Shown here one piece after another: positions 8,194 to 19,866 of a stretch of DNA of 64,000 nt. Below the pieces are notes generated by a model. That model did not search any database. It was not told the DNA's origin and saw nothing but the letters and a program-made list of their open reading frames with translations. How positions within the stretch are numbered: position 1 is the stretch's first letter; every line of letters starts with the position of its first letter. The translations under genes and the position numbers were made by a program. Source of the DNA: an uncultured Rhodospirillaceae bacterium. Lineage in GTDB: Bacteria; Pseudomonadota; Alphaproteobacteria; Azospirillales; Azospirillaceae. Where the stretch lies: assembly GCA_937927415.1 (NCBI GenBank), contig CALBDS010000053.1, positions 197,108-261,107 of the forward strand. Reading direction: 5' to 3'.

Positions 8194-9679
8194 CCCGGAA
8201 CGGCTCGGGCCGTCCTTCGGCGTTCCATTGGGCGTGCAGGGTGGCGCGGGGATCGAAGCCCAGCGACACCCAGGTGCGGGACCGGATCAGCCGGCGCCCG
8301 TTCTCGATGAAGGGCTGCATGGTCAGGCCGTAGCCGTCGAACGGCTCCTCCTCCCGCGCGGCCAGCCGCTCCAGGCCGAAGGCGGTCAGGGCCGACAGCG
8401 GCGGGTGGACGATGCCGGCGGTGATCACCTGACGGATGGCCACCCCGCCGCCGTGCAGCACGCCGAAGGCCCCCACCCCCACGCCCCCCGACAGCACGGT
8501 GATGCGGCAGGCGCTGCGCAGGGAAAAACCGGCCAGCAGTTCCACCAGATAGCGCCATTCCTCGGCATGGGCCTGGGACCGCCATTGGCCGCGCAGATCC
8601 TCCTCCACCCCCTGGCGGCCGGGCAGCCGGTCCATCAGCCGTTCCACCTGGGTGATGTCGCTGAACACCAGCGGCACGCTGGACAGCACCAGCAGGTGGC
8701 GGCAGCCGTTGAACCGCGCCAGCCATTCCGGCAGTGCCCGCCATGTGCGATCGGAAAACACCCGCGTGGACGACCGCTCGCTGCGCAGGTCGGGGGCGAA
8801 GAGGCCCACATCGCCCATGCGCACGCCTTGGGTGAAGGTGCCCATATCGGTCCCCCACGCCAACTCGGGCATGGCGTCGGTGGCCGCGGCCATCTGGAAC
8901 ATGGCGGCGGTGTGGCGGGCCACCATGAACACCCCGCGGTTGACCGGGGCCGCCTGCACCCCGTCGCCCAGCGATCCCCAGCCGGAAAAGATGTCGTGGT
9001 CGTCCCAGATCATCAGCGAGGGGATGCGGGCGAAGGCGGCGGCCATGTCCCGCCGGCTCCACAGGGCGACGTAGTGGGAGAAGTAGAAATCCATCACCTC
9101 CTCCGCCATGGCGGCGGTGAAGGGGCGGCTCAGGCGCTGGGGGTCGTTGCCCTTTTGCCAGCGGGCCAGATGGGCGCAGTCGCGCCAGACGGAATCGGCG
9201 TGGATCTGCCCGCCGCCATGCAGCAGCAGGTGAAAGGGGGCAGCGGCGTGGCTGTCCATCAGGCCGCGCCACAGGTGGCTGCGCCCCTCGCCGTTGTCGC
9301 CGTCCTTGGTGTCCCACGCGGTTTCGTCGTCGGTGCCGCTGCCGGTGACGAAGGCGATGCGCGGGCGGCGGTGGCGGCCCGGCACGGTGACGCTCCACCG
9401 CGGGCCGTCGGGAAAGCCGTAACCGGCATCCCCATCCTCGCGCCCGCGGGGGACGGCAAAATCGAACCGCCAGACATGCCGCCCCCGCCACGCCCCCACA
9501 TGGCGCGGGGGCACGGGCAGCGACACGCCGTCCACGCGCAGATCGTCCGGCTCGGCATCGCCTTCCAGCACGAAAAGCGCGGACAGGCGCCAGCGGTCGC
9601 CTTGCTCTCCGCGAAAATAGAGGACCGGCCCCAGCAGGAATGTCGGGTCGTCGAGGGGGTGCACCATGCCTCTTCCCAT
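8183..9679 (-). CDS. PhoD-like alkaline phosphatase/metallophosphatase family protein
   Basis: A 498-residue protein with the PhoD-family metal motif IWDDHDIFSGWGS around residue 225 and a late GIVHPP block. An HGGGQIHAD stretch sits where PhoD enzymes have their first metal-binding segment. There is no signal peptide or Tat motif, unlike secreted PhoD, so the protein is probably cytoplasmic. Related cytoplasmic proteins are annotated only as alkaline phosphatase family. It converges on the TPR-methyltransferase gene with an 11-bp overlap and no terminator between them. Confidence 0.82.
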   Translation of the reverse strand: MGRGMVHPLDDPTFLLGPVLYFRGEQGDRWRLSALFVLEGDAEPDDLRVDGVSLPVPPRHVGAWRGRHVWRFDFAVPRGREDGDAGYGFPDGPRWSVTVPGRHRRPRIAFVTGSGTDDETAWDTKDGDNGEGRSHLWRGLMDSHAAAPFHLLLHGGGQIHADSVWRDCAHLARWQKGNDPQRLSRPFTAAMAEEVMDFYFSHYVALWSRRDMAAAFARIPSLMIWDDHDIFSGWGSLGDGVQAAPVNRGVFMVARHTAAMFQMAAATDAMPELAWGTDMGTFTQGVRMGDVGLFAPDLRSERSSTRVFSDRTWRALPEWLARFNGCRHLLVLSSVPLVFSDITQVERLMDRLPGRQGVEEDLRGQWRSQAHAEEWRYLVELLAGFSLRSACRITVLSGGVGVGAFGVLHGGGVAIRQVITAGIVHPPLSALTAFGLERLAAREEEPFDGYGLTMQPFIENGRRLIRSRTWVSLGFDPRATLHAQWNAEGRPEPFRVSF

Positions 9680-9805
9680 AGACGGATACGGGCCGTCCGT
9701 GAAGGGGTATGCCGCGGGTCACTTGGATTTGAAAGGAAATTCAGTGTGCAGTGTGTCATCGCCGCGCCCATCGCCCGGCCTGTCGCCGCGACGGACGGGC
9801 GGCGG

Positions 9806-10057
9806 TCACCCCCCGGTTCGGGGATCGTCCTTCTCGGGATCGTCCTTATCGTGGTCCCCGCCGTAGCGGCGCAGCAGGTCCAGCATCCGGCCCGGCACCG
9901 GCTCGTGCAGGATGGGGTCGTAGAGCCGGTGAAGGGCGGCCATGTGCTGAAGGCTGAGCGCCGGCAATGTGTCGTCGTGATGGGGGTCGTCGTGATGGAA
10001 GGTGGCGCGGGAATCCCGCCGGAAGCGGGTGATGGTTTCGTCCTGCATGGGCGTCAT
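9806..10057 (-). CDS. NepR-like anti-sigma factor
   Basis: A small protein (83 residues from the ATG at 10057). Residues 38-66 contain LHRLYDPILHEPVPGRM followed by LDLLRRY, which closely matches the NepR core consensus (LYDxVxxEPVPxRFxxLL). The ends are acidic and disordered. NepR binds and inhibits EcfG-type sigma factors until phosphorylated PhyR displaces it. The start at 10057 is preferred because GGAAG precedes it at good spacing; the frame is open to an ATG at 10198 with low-complexity sequence. It lies downstream of the sigma factor gene on the same strand, the reverse of the usual nepR-ecfG order. No PhyR is encoded in this window. Confidence 0.72.
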   Translation of the reverse strand: MTPMQDETITRFRRDSRATFHHDDPHHDDTLPALSLQHMAALHRLYDPILHEPVPGRMLDLLRRYGGDHDKDDPEKDDPRTGG

Positions 10058-10280
10058 CCATTGGCTTCCGGCGGATTTGTGGTTTCCCGCGGGATGACCG
10101 GCCGCGGCGGGCCGAAAAGGTGAATCGGAATCGCTGGTGTCCGGCATCATCCGCCCATCATCTGTCCTGTCCGTTGTCGGCTCCATCCCCATGGGCACTA
10201 CCCCGCGGGCGCGATGGACGCGGGTCCCGCCATCGGCTGGTTTCCGTCCCCGGTTTCTGGCCTCCGCTCTCTACAGGTGT

Positions 10281-10306
10281 AACACCCGGACTCCTGAGCT
10301 TGTTCC
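10281..10306 (-). promoter_or_regulatory. Candidate EcfG-type promoter for the NepR-like gene
   Basis: On the minus strand GGAAC (10306-10302) and TGTT (10284-10281) are separated by exactly 17 bp. The alphaproteobacterial general stress (EcfG) promoter is GGAAC-N16/17-CGTT, so 8 of 9 bases agree. It lies between the sigma gene and the NepR-like gene, which would let the sigma factor raise expression of its own inhibitor. This is a motif match only. Confidence 0.5.
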
Positions 10307-10326
10307 GGTTTTTCCCGGTCTGCGGC

Positions 10327-10818
10327 TTACGCGGCCATCACGGTGTTCAATCGTTCCCGTGCCCGGCACAGGCGGGACCGGATGGTGCCGATGGACACGT
10401 TCAGCCGCTCCGCCGCCTCCTGATAGGGGCGGCCTTCGATGGCGACCAGCCGCACCACCTTGCGCTGGCTGGGGGTCAGGGCGGAAAAGGCGCGGGTGAC
10501 GTCGCGGACCACAAGCCGCGCCATCTGTGCCGCCTCCACCGACACCGCACCGTCCCACAGCTCGACCTTGGTGACGTTCTTTTCCCGCTGAAGATTGTTG
10601 AAGTGCAGATTCTTCAGCATGGTGGTCAGCCACGCCTGCATGTTGGTACCGGGTTCGAAACAGTGCGAACGGGATAGGGCGCGGGCCAGACAATCCTGGG
10701 TCAGATCCTCCGCCGCGGCCGCATCGCGCGTCAGCTTGCAGGCATAACGCTGCAGGCCGGGGATGCAGCGGAGCAATTCGGCTTCGAAAGAATAGGCCGC
10801 CTCGACGGAAGAAGCCAT
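10327..10818 (-). CDS. ECF-type RNA polymerase sigma factor (EcfG-like)
   Basis: A 163-residue sigma-70 family protein with region 2 (AAAEDLTQDCLARAL, then PGTNMQAWLTTMLKNLHFN) and region 4 (LTPSQRKVVRLVAIEGRPYQ plus an HTH ending IGTIRSRLCRARERL). The start is set by AGGAGG ten bases upstream of the ATG; an upstream ATG at 10923 would add a Pro-rich tail unlike the family. The NepR-like gene next to it, and the EcfG-type promoter between them, suggest the general stress response group, although region 2 departs somewhat from canonical EcfG. One of several EcfG paralogs is likely in this kind of organism. A 13-bp direct repeat lies about 125-160 bp upstream. Confidence 0.9.
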   Translation of the reverse strand: MASSVEAAYSFEAELLRCIPGLQRYACKLTRDAAAAEDLTQDCLARALSRSHCFEPGTNMQAWLTTMLKNLHFNNLQREKNVTKVELWDGAVSVEAAQMARLVVRDVTRAFSALTPSQRKVVRLVAIEGRPYQEAAERLNVSIGTIRSRLCRARERLNTVMAA

Positions 10819-11364
10819 CGTGTCAGATCCTCCTGTTCGTTTTGGGGAAGGGGTGCCCGTGGCCGGTCCCGCCCGCGCTTTCGGGAAAAACCCCGCGTGT
10901 GTCGAAGGAAGCGTGTCTGCCAAGCGGCGGGCCAGGTTTTGACGGCCCGAACGGACTTACGCGTTAACGGCCCGAACGGGCATGATGGACGAGGGCCATG
11001 GGCGCCAGTCTCCCCGGTCTATGATAAGGCGGGGGCGCTTGAGTGCACCGTCCGCCATCATCGTCACATGCCAAGAACGTCCCATATGGCCCGCTTGTTC
11101 CCCGGACGGTGCCGGCTTCCGGACGGATGGGCGGATCACCCGCGCAAAAGGGGTACGCGGAAGGGCCGCGCAAAAGGAGGATGCCGGGGTGCCGGCTGGA
11201 CACCATCCCCGATCAGGCCATCCTCATAAGCATTCCCGCCCGTTGCAGGGCACAAAGGCTCTTTGCGCGCTGCGCGGGTTCGGGTTTAAGCTGGTCCTTG
11301 TGCAACACATCGCCGGTACACCGCAGCCCCTGCCGGCTGGCCGCCAATGAGGAAGACTGGACAC
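10819..11364. other. Intergenic region between the ECF sigma gene and glycogen phosphorylase
   Basis: A 546-bp divergent spacer. Several short open frames cross it but none has a ribosome site plus plausible codon use. The only clear structure is the 13-bp direct repeat at 10942-10979. It presumably holds promoters for both flanking genes. Confidence 0.55.
10942..10979. repeat. 13-bp direct repeat upstream of the ECF sigma gene
   Basis: ACGGCCCGAACGG occurs identically at 10942-10954 and 10967-10979, starts 25 bp apart. Exact direct repeats of this length in a divergent promoter region suggest a protein-binding site, probably for a regulator of the sigma factor gene. The regulator is unknown. 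Confidence 0.6.
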
Positions 11365-13863
<2,499 letters not shown>

Positions 13864-13891
13864 CCGTCTTTCACCTGTCTGTTTGAAGGGA

Positions 13892-13926
13892 AGGGGGGGC
13901 GCCGTTGGCGCCGCCCCTTTTTGCTT
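13892..13926 (+). terminator. Terminator after glycogen phosphorylase
   Basis: A GC hairpin around GGGGCGCC-GTT-GGCGCCGCCCC is followed directly by TTTTTGCTTTT, 30 bp after the stop codon. Confidence 0.85.
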
Positions 13927-14076
13927 TTCAGGTCTCTGCGGCGATAAGCCGCGCAGTTTATGAAAAATTTTAGCCCCTTTTTTGAAAATTAAAGTTAATC
14001 AAAGCGACACAAACATCATGCGAATGCATGGCAGCATGTCTTTTTGTAAGTCATGAAAGAATGGGGGAACGGAAAT

Positions 14077-15765
14077 ATGCGGTGGTTGGGGGCTGTCGGC
14101 ATCGGTCCGAAGCTGGGCATCGTGGTGGGGGTTCTGTCGGTCCTGGCGGTTGTCCTGACCGTGCTGGGGCAGCACGGAATGGCCAGCATCTATGAAGAGA
14201 CGGAGGCCGTCTCGGTTTCCGCCGAACTGGCCCTGCTGGGGGCCAAGACCAACGCCACCTTTGCCAATTACGTCCGCCTGGTGCAGGCGATGCCCCTGGC
14301 CCGCACGCCCGCGGCACTGGAGGATCTGGACCGCACCGTCGCCGCCGAGCACGGCCGGCTGATGGCGCTGGTCAAGGTGCTGGAGGACCGGGTCCGCTTC
14401 CCCGAGGGCCGCGCCGATATCACCGCCGCCCGCGGTGCGGTGGAAAAGATGGAAGCCATCGACGAGGCGGTGGCGACCGGCGTCCGCAAGGGTGCCGGCG
14501 CCGATGCCGCGGCGGCGCTGGCGCAACTGCAGGCGCAGTATGACATCGCCGCCGCCGGTTTCCGCACCATCACCGAACGCAACGAGACGAAGCTGCGCGA
14601 CGAGGTGGCGGGGGCTGCGGCCACCAACGCCGACATCCGGCTGAGCCTGACCGTCATCAGTGCGGCGGGGATTGTGTTCGGGATGGTGCTGGCCTCGGCC
14701 ATGATTGCGCTGACCGTCACCCGGCCCATGCGGGCGATGACCGACGCCATGACCGCGGTGGCCGGGGGCAATCTGGACATCCCGGTTCCCTGTGCCGGCC
14801 AGCGGGACGAGGTGGGCCGTCTGGCCGCGGCGCTGGAGATGTTCAAGGGGGCAGGGCAGGAGAACCGCCGCCTGCACGCCGCCCAGGAGCAGGAGCGCGT
14901 GCGGGCCGCCGAGGAGCGCCGCCGCTCGCTCCACGATCTGGCCGCGTCTTTTGAAAGCAGCGTGCGCGGCATCGTCGATCATGTGCTGCAGGCCGCCGAC
15001 GGGATGCGCAGCAGCGCCGAAACCTTGGCCGCCGCCGCCGATGAAACCAACCGCCAGTCCGCGGCGGTCGCCGCCGCGGCGGAGCAGGCGTCCAGCAATG
15101 TCCACACCGTCGCCGCCGCCACCGAGCAACTGACCGGATCGGTGGCCGAAATCGGCCGTCAGGTGACCGAATCCTCCACCATCGCCAACACCGCCGCGCA
15201 GGAAGCCGAACGCACCAACGAAACCGTCGGCTCCCTGGCCGAGGCGGCACACAAGATCGGCGAGGTGGTCAACCTCATCAACGACATCGCGTCCCAGACC
15301 AACCTTCTGGCGCTCAACGCCACCATCGAGGCCGCGCGGGCGGGGGAGGCCGGCAAGGGCTTCGCCGTGGTGGCGTCGGAGGTGAAGACGCTGGCCACCC
15401 AGACCGCCAAAGCCACCGAGGACATCCAGACCCAGGTGCAGCAGATCCAGGCGGTCTCGGGCAGTGCCGTGGACGCCATCCGCCACATCACCGGCACCAT
15501 CGCCCGCATGAGCGAGATCACCGCGACCATCGCGGCGGCGGTGCAGGAGCAGGGGATGACCACCGCCGAAATCGCCCGCAACGTCCGCGAAGCCTCCCAA
15601 GGCACGCAGGAGGTGACCCATAACATCACCTCGGTCACCCAGGCGGCGGAGCAGACGGGCGAGTTGGCCGGTGGGGCGCTGACCTCGGCGGATGCGCTGA
15701 ACCGGCAGGCGGTGGCGCTGCGCGAAGCGGTGGATCACTTCATCCGCACCGTGCGCGCCGCGTGA
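14077..15765 (+). CDS. Methyl-accepting chemotaxis protein
   Basis: A chemoreceptor of about 562 residues. It has an N-terminal membrane helix (around 8-28), a ligand-side helical segment of about 150 residues, a second membrane helix, a HAMP domain beginning at TRPMRAMTDAM, and a C-terminal signalling domain. The signalling hairpin tip DIASQTNLLALNATIEAARA is near the family consensus. It would relay a periplasmic signal to CheA/CheW. Two in-frame ATGs (14053, 14077) are possible; the second follows GGGGAACGGA and puts the membrane helix at the usual place. It is monocistronic and the ligand is unknown. Confidence 0.95.
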   Translation: MRWLGAVGIGPKLGIVVGVLSVLAVVLTVLGQHGMASIYEETEAVSVSAELALLGAKTNATFANYVRLVQAMPLARTPAALEDLDRTVAAEHGRLMALVKVLEDRVRFPEGRADITAARGAVEKMEAIDEAVATGVRKGAGADAAAALAQLQAQYDIAAAGFRTITERNETKLRDEVAGAAATNADIRLSLTVISAAGIVFGMVLASAMIALTVTRPMRAMTDAMTAVAGGNLDIPVPCAGQRDEVGRLAAALEMFKGAGQENRRLHAAQEQERVRAAEERRRSLHDLAASFESSVRGIVDHVLQAADGMRSSAETLAAAADETNRQSAAVAAAAEQASSNVHTVAAATEQLTGSVAEIGRQVTESSTIANTAAQEAERTNETVGSLAEAAHKIGEVVNLINDIASQTNLLALNATIEAARAGEAGKGFAVVASEVKTLATQTAKATEDIQTQVQQIQAVSGSAVDAIRHITGTIARMSEITATIAAAVQEQGMTTAEIARNVREASQGTQEVTHNITSVTQAAEQTGELAGGALTSADALNRQAVALREAVDHFIRTVRAA

Positions 15766-15876
15766 CGCCCCACTGGAATCGCCGCTGGTCTGCGGTGGGG
15801 CGCGCTGCTATGTAAAGTGCCGTTCCCGCGGGGGCAGCGATGCCCCCGCACGCGTTTCATCACCGTGGGTTCTGGC

Positions 15877-17484
15877 ATGTCCGAGATTCAGGAAGCCGTA
15901 TCCCAGCGCCGGACATTCGCCATCATCGCGCACCCCGACGCTGGTAAGACGACGCTCACCGAAAAACTGCTGCTGTTCGGCGGCGCCATCCAGCTTGCCG
16001 GTGCGGTGAAGGCCCGCGGCGAACAGCGGCGCGCCCGGTCGGACTGGATGAAGGTGGAGCGGGAGCGCGGCATCTCCGTCACCGCGTCGGTGATGACCTT
16101 CGATTACCGCGAGCGCACCTTCAACCTGCTGGACACGCCGGGCCACGAGGACTTCTCCGAAGACACCTACCGCACGCTGACGGCGGTGGACAGCGCGGTC
16201 ATGGTCATCGACGGCGCCAAGGGCATCGAAGCCCAGACGCGCAAGCTGTTCGAGGTCTGCCGCCTGCGCGACGTGCCCATCATCACCTTCGTCAACAAGA
16301 TGGACCGCGAAGCCCGCGATCCCTTCGATCTGGTGTCGGAGATCGAGGACCAGTTGCAGATCCACGTCACCCCGGCAAGCTGGCCCATCGGCATGGGCCG
16401 CGATTTCCTGGGCTGCTACGACCTGATCCGCGACCAGCTTGTGCTGATGGACAAGACCCAGGGCGATGTCGCCAGCGAGGGCATCGCCTGCCATGGGCTG
16501 GACGATCCCAAGATCGACGAGCTTCTGCCCGCCCACGCCGCCGCCAAGCTGCGCGAGGATGTGGAGATGGCCCGCGGGCTGATGCCGGAATTCGATCTCG
16601 ACGAATACCGCGCCGGCCGGCTGACCCCCATCTACTTCGGGTCGGCCATCAACAACTTCGGTGTGCATGAACTGCTGGACGGTCTGGCCGAGGTCGCTCC
16701 GCCGCCGCGGCCCCAGCCCGCGGCAACCCGCACCGTGCAGCCCGACGAGGAAAAGGTCACCGGCTTCGTGTTCAAGGTCCAGGCCAACATGGACCCCAAC
16801 CACCGCGACCGCATTGCCTTCTTCCGCCTGTGCTCCGGCCGCTTCCGCCGCGGCGTGAAGCTGAAGCACATGCGCTCGGGCAAGATCCTGGCGGTGAACA
16901 ACGCCGTGCTGTTCCTGGCCCGCGACCGCGAACTGGCGGAAGAGGCGTGGCCCGGCGACATCATCGGCATCCCCAACCATGGCAGTTTGCGTATCGGCGA
17001 CACGCTGACCGAGGGGGAGGAACTGCGCTTCACCGGCGTGCCCAGCTTCGCGCCCGAAGTGCTTCAGCGGGCACGCCTGGACGATCCCATGCGCATCAAG
17101 CACCTGCGCAAGGCGCTTGAGCATTTCGCCGAAGAAGGCGCCAGTCAGGTGTTCAAGCCCCTGACCGGGGCCGACTGGATCGTCGGCGTGGTGGGACCGC
17201 TGCAGTTCGAGGTGCTGGCGTCGCGCATCCAGGCGGAATACGGGATCGCCGCCCACTTCGAGACCGCCGGCATCGACGCCGCCCGCTGGGTGGAAACCGA
17301 TGACGAGGTGCAGTTGAAGAAGTTCATCGACCTGAACCGCTCGGCCATTGCCGAGGATCACGACGGGGCGCTGGTCTTCCTGGCCCGCAACGCCTGGCAC
17401 ATGAGCCGGACGGAAGAGGACTTTCCCGCGCTGCGCTTCCTCAAGACGCGCGAGCAGAACCGGAAGGTCCAGACGGTGATCTGA
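15877..17484 (+). CDS. prfC: Peptide chain release factor 3
   Basis: RF3 is a translational GTPase that recycles RF1/RF2 from the ribosome after termination. The 535-residue protein has the G1 motif AHPDAGKTTLTEKLL, the switch region RGISVTASVM, G3 as DTPGHEDFSEDTYRTL and G4 as NKMD, then EF-Tu-like domain 2 and the RF3 C-terminal domain. MSEIQEAVSQRRTF is a typical start; the frame stays open upstream to 15817 without similarity. It is monocistronic and ends at a strong bidirectional terminator. Confidence 0.97.
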   Translation: MSEIQEAVSQRRTFAIIAHPDAGKTTLTEKLLLFGGAIQLAGAVKARGEQRRARSDWMKVERERGISVTASVMTFDYRERTFNLLDTPGHEDFSEDTYRTLTAVDSAVMVIDGAKGIEAQTRKLFEVCRLRDVPIITFVNKMDREARDPFDLVSEIEDQLQIHVTPASWPIGMGRDFLGCYDLIRDQLVLMDKTQGDVASEGIACHGLDDPKIDELLPAHAAAKLREDVEMARGLMPEFDLDEYRAGRLTPIYFGSAINNFGVHELLDGLAEVAPPPRPQPAATRTVQPDEEKVTGFVFKVQANMDPNHRDRIAFFRLCSGRFRRGVKLKHMRSGKILAVNNAVLFLARDRELAEEAWPGDIIGIPNHGSLRIGDTLTEGEELRFTGVPSFAPEVLQRARLDDPMRIKHLRKALEHFAEEGASQVFKPLTGADWIVGVVGPLQFEVLASRIQAEYGIAAHFETAGIDAARWVETDDEVQLKKFIDLNRSAIAEDHDGALVFLARNAWHMSRTEEDFPALRFLKTREQNRKVQTVI

Positions 17485-17514
17485 TCCGGGGATGTTGCCC
17501 GATCGCTGAAAAGA

Positions 17515-17547
17515 AAAGCCCCCGTGGTCACTCACGGGGGCTTTTTC
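17515..17547. terminator. Bidirectional terminator between prfC and dctM
   Basis: AAAGCCCCCGTG and CACGGGGGCTTT form a perfect 12-bp stem around a 6-base loop, with A's on one side and T's on the other. It can serve both convergent genes. Confidence 0.92.
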
Positions 17548-17553
17548 ATGCGC

Positions 17554-19080
17554 TCACTGCTGCTGTTGCAGTTGCCGCATCAGATCGGCGCCCGGATCGG
17601 GTTCCGCCGGGGCAGGGTTGTCCCCCTCGGCGCCGAAGGGCGGCGGCGGCGCGCCGAAGTCCATGGTCGGAACCTCGATCTGGATGGTGTCCAGGTCGAT
17701 CTTTTCGTGGCGGTCCAGGCTGGACAGAACCAGATCGGGGAAGGCCAGGACGATGCCCACCATGATAACCTGGATGATAACGAACGGCACCGCACCCCAA
17801 TAGATCTGGGTGGTGGTGATGCCCTCGGTCTTCTTGCCCGTCACCTTGTCGATGTAGGGGCTGCGCGGCGCCACCGAGCGCAGGAAGAACAGGGCGAAGC
17901 CGAACGGCGGGTGCATGAACGAGGTCTGCATGTTCACGCCCAGCAGCACGCCGAACCAGATCAGGTCAATGCCCATCTTGTCGGCCACCGGCCCCAGCAG
18001 CGGCACGATGATGAACGCCAGTTCGAAGAAGTCGAGGAAGAACGCCAGCACGAACACCAGGATGTTGGTGGCGATCAGGAAGCCCACCTCGCCGCCCGGC
18101 AGGCTGGTCAGCAGATGCTCCACCCACAGGTCGCCGTTGACCCCGCGGAACACCAGACCGAACACCGTCGAGCCGATCAGGATGAAGATGACGAAGGACG
18201 ACAGCTTGGCCGTGGTGTCCATCGCCTGCTTCAGCAGCCCCATCGACAGCTTGCGCTTCATCAGCGCCAGGATCAGCGCACCGGCGGCGCCCATGGCCCC
18301 GCCTTCGGTCGGGGTGGCGATGCCCAGGAAGATGGTGCCCAGCACCAGGAAGATCAGAACCAGCGGCGGCACCAGCGACACCACCACCCGCATCAGCAGG
18401 GCGGTCCCGTGCAGGGTGCGGGCCTCCGGCGGCAGGGCGGGGGCGGCCTTGGGGTCGAACATAGCGAAGCCGAAGACGTACAGCGCGTACAGCGCCGTCA
18501 GCACCAGACCCGGCAGCATGGCGCCGGCGTACATGTCGCCCACCGACCGGCCCAACTGGTCGGCCATGATGATGAGCACCAGGCTGGGCGGGATGATCTG
18601 CGCCAGCGTGCCCGACGCCGCGATGACGCCCGAGGCCAGACGCCGGTCATAGCCGTAGCGCAGCATGATCGGCAGGGAGATCAGGCCCATGGAGATCACC
18701 GACGCCGCCACCACGCCGGTGGTGGCCGCCAGCAGCGCGCCCACGAAGATCACGGCATAGGCCAGACCGCCGCGGATCGGCCCGAACAGCTGCCCGATGG
18801 TGTCGAGCAGATCCTCGGCCATGCCCGATCTTTCAAGGATCAGGCCCATGAAGGTGAAGAAGGGAATCGCCAGCAGCGTGTCGTTCTGCATGATGCCGAA
18901 CACACGCTCGGGCAGGGCCTGGAACAGGGCGGGGGTGAACAGGCCCAGCTCAATGCCCAGCATGCCGAAGATCAGGCCGTTCGCCGCCAGCGCGAACGCC
19001 ACCGGAAAGCCCAACAGCAGCAGGACGATCAGGGCGCCAAACATCAGCGGCGCCATATTCGCGATCAGAAAGGTCGTCAT
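17554..19080 (-). CDS. dctM: TRAP transporter large permease (DctM)
   Basis: The large membrane subunit of a tripartite ATP-independent periplasmic transporter, which uses a sodium or proton gradient to import organic acids. It has 508 residues with many hydrophobic helices; MAPLMFGALIVLLLLGFPVAFAL opens a typical DctM N terminus and SVISMGLISLPIML is a conserved inner segment. It is longer than the usual 430 residues through a central insert and an unusual soluble tail rich in Pro, Ala, Asp and Gln (roughly the last 60 residues). It follows dctQ by 18 bp. No periplasmic binding protein gene (dctP) is adjacent. Confidence 0.94.
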   Translation of the reverse strand: MTTFLIANMAPLMFGALIVLLLLGFPVAFALAANGLIFGMLGIELGLFTPALFQALPERVFGIMQNDTLLAIPFFTFMGLILERSGMAEDLLDTIGQLFGPIRGGLAYAVIFVGALLAATTGVVAASVISMGLISLPIMLRYGYDRRLASGVIAASGTLAQIIPPSLVLIIMADQLGRSVGDMYAGAMLPGLVLTALYALYVFGFAMFDPKAAPALPPEARTLHGTALLMRVVVSLVPPLVLIFLVLGTIFLGIATPTEGGAMGAAGALILALMKRKLSMGLLKQAMDTTAKLSSFVIFILIGSTVFGLVFRGVNGDLWVEHLLTSLPGGEVGFLIATNILVFVLAFFLDFFELAFIIVPLLGPVADKMGIDLIWFGVLLGVNMQTSFMHPPFGFALFFLRSVAPRSPYIDKVTGKKTEGITTTQIYWGAVPFVIIQVIMVGIVLAFPDLVLSSLDRHEKIDLDTIQIEVPTMDFGAPPPPFGAEGDNPAPAEPDPGADLMRQLQQQQ

Positions 19081-19098
19081 GGTCGGCGGCTCCGCGTT

Positions 19099-19638
19099 TT
19101 ACGAATGCCCGTGCATCTTTTCCCCCGGCTCGTCGATCAGGCCGAACAGGAAGGCGATGCGTTTGATGAGTTCGGAGACGCCCTGCAGCACCAGAAGCGC
19201 AAAGCCCACCGGCACCAGCAGTTTCACCGGCCAGCGCAGAAGCCCGCCGGCGTTGTTGGACATTTCGTGGATGTCGTACGAGGACACCACCATGGGCCAC
19301 GACAGCACCATGATGAGAATCGCCATGGGAAACAGGAAAAACAGGATCCCGAAGATGTCGATCCAGGCGTGAACCCGTTTGGAAAAGCGCCCGACGACGA
19401 CATCGATGCGGATGTGTTCGTTCTTCAGGAACGTGTACCCGGCGCACAGAAGAAAGATCGCCGAGAAGAGATACCATTGCAGTTCCAGCCATGCGTTGGA
19501 ACTGGTGCTGAAGATATAGCGTACCGTGGCGTTGCCGGCGCTGATGATGACAGCGACCAGGACCAGCCAGTACGTAAGGTGGCCGACACCGTTGTTGATG
19601 GCGTCGATCACCCTGCTCAAACGCAGCAGGATGTTCAA
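19099..19638 (-). CDS. dctQ: TRAP transporter small permease (DctQ)
   Basis: The small subunit of the same TRAP transporter: 179 residues, four hydrophobic helices, with LQWYLFSAIFLLCAGYTF and NEHIRIDVVV being the standard DctQ central block. It stabilises DctM and helps dock the binding protein. It lies first in a two-gene unit, 18 bp before dctM. The missing dctP must be encoded elsewhere. Substrate is unknown; this larger DctQ/DctM type is often linked to oxo or keto acid uptake. Confidence 0.92.
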   Translation of the reverse strand: MNILLRLSRVIDAINNGVGHLTYWLVLVAVIISAGNATVRYIFSTSSNAWLELQWYLFSAIFLLCAGYTFLKNEHIRIDVVVGRFSKRVHAWIDIFGILFFLFPMAILIMVLSWPMVVSSYDIHEMSNNAGGLLRWPVKLLVPVGFALLVLQGVSELIKRIAFLFGLIDEPGEKMHGHS

Positions 19639-19866
19639 CGTGACCTCCCTGTCCGTGCGGTCGGCTGACAGCCGACGTTTTGATCTCTTGAAACCCTCTT
19701 AACCCTACGGACGGACGGGTTGTGTCCCGATCGCGCCTTGGTTAAGCAATCGTAGCATCAACCATGTCTCTCAGGCGTGCATAAACGATGCTTTGCAGAC
19801 GGTGCAAGGGCTGCCGCTGCGGCATACGGGTATTTACTTAGAGGCGCTTACGGATCATTGAGGCTC

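Noticed and set aside
17524..19668. Open frame of about 714 codons on the plus strand across dctQ-dctM
   Set aside because: It is the antisense of two clear TRAP permease genes, with His/Gln/Asp-rich low-complexity translation.
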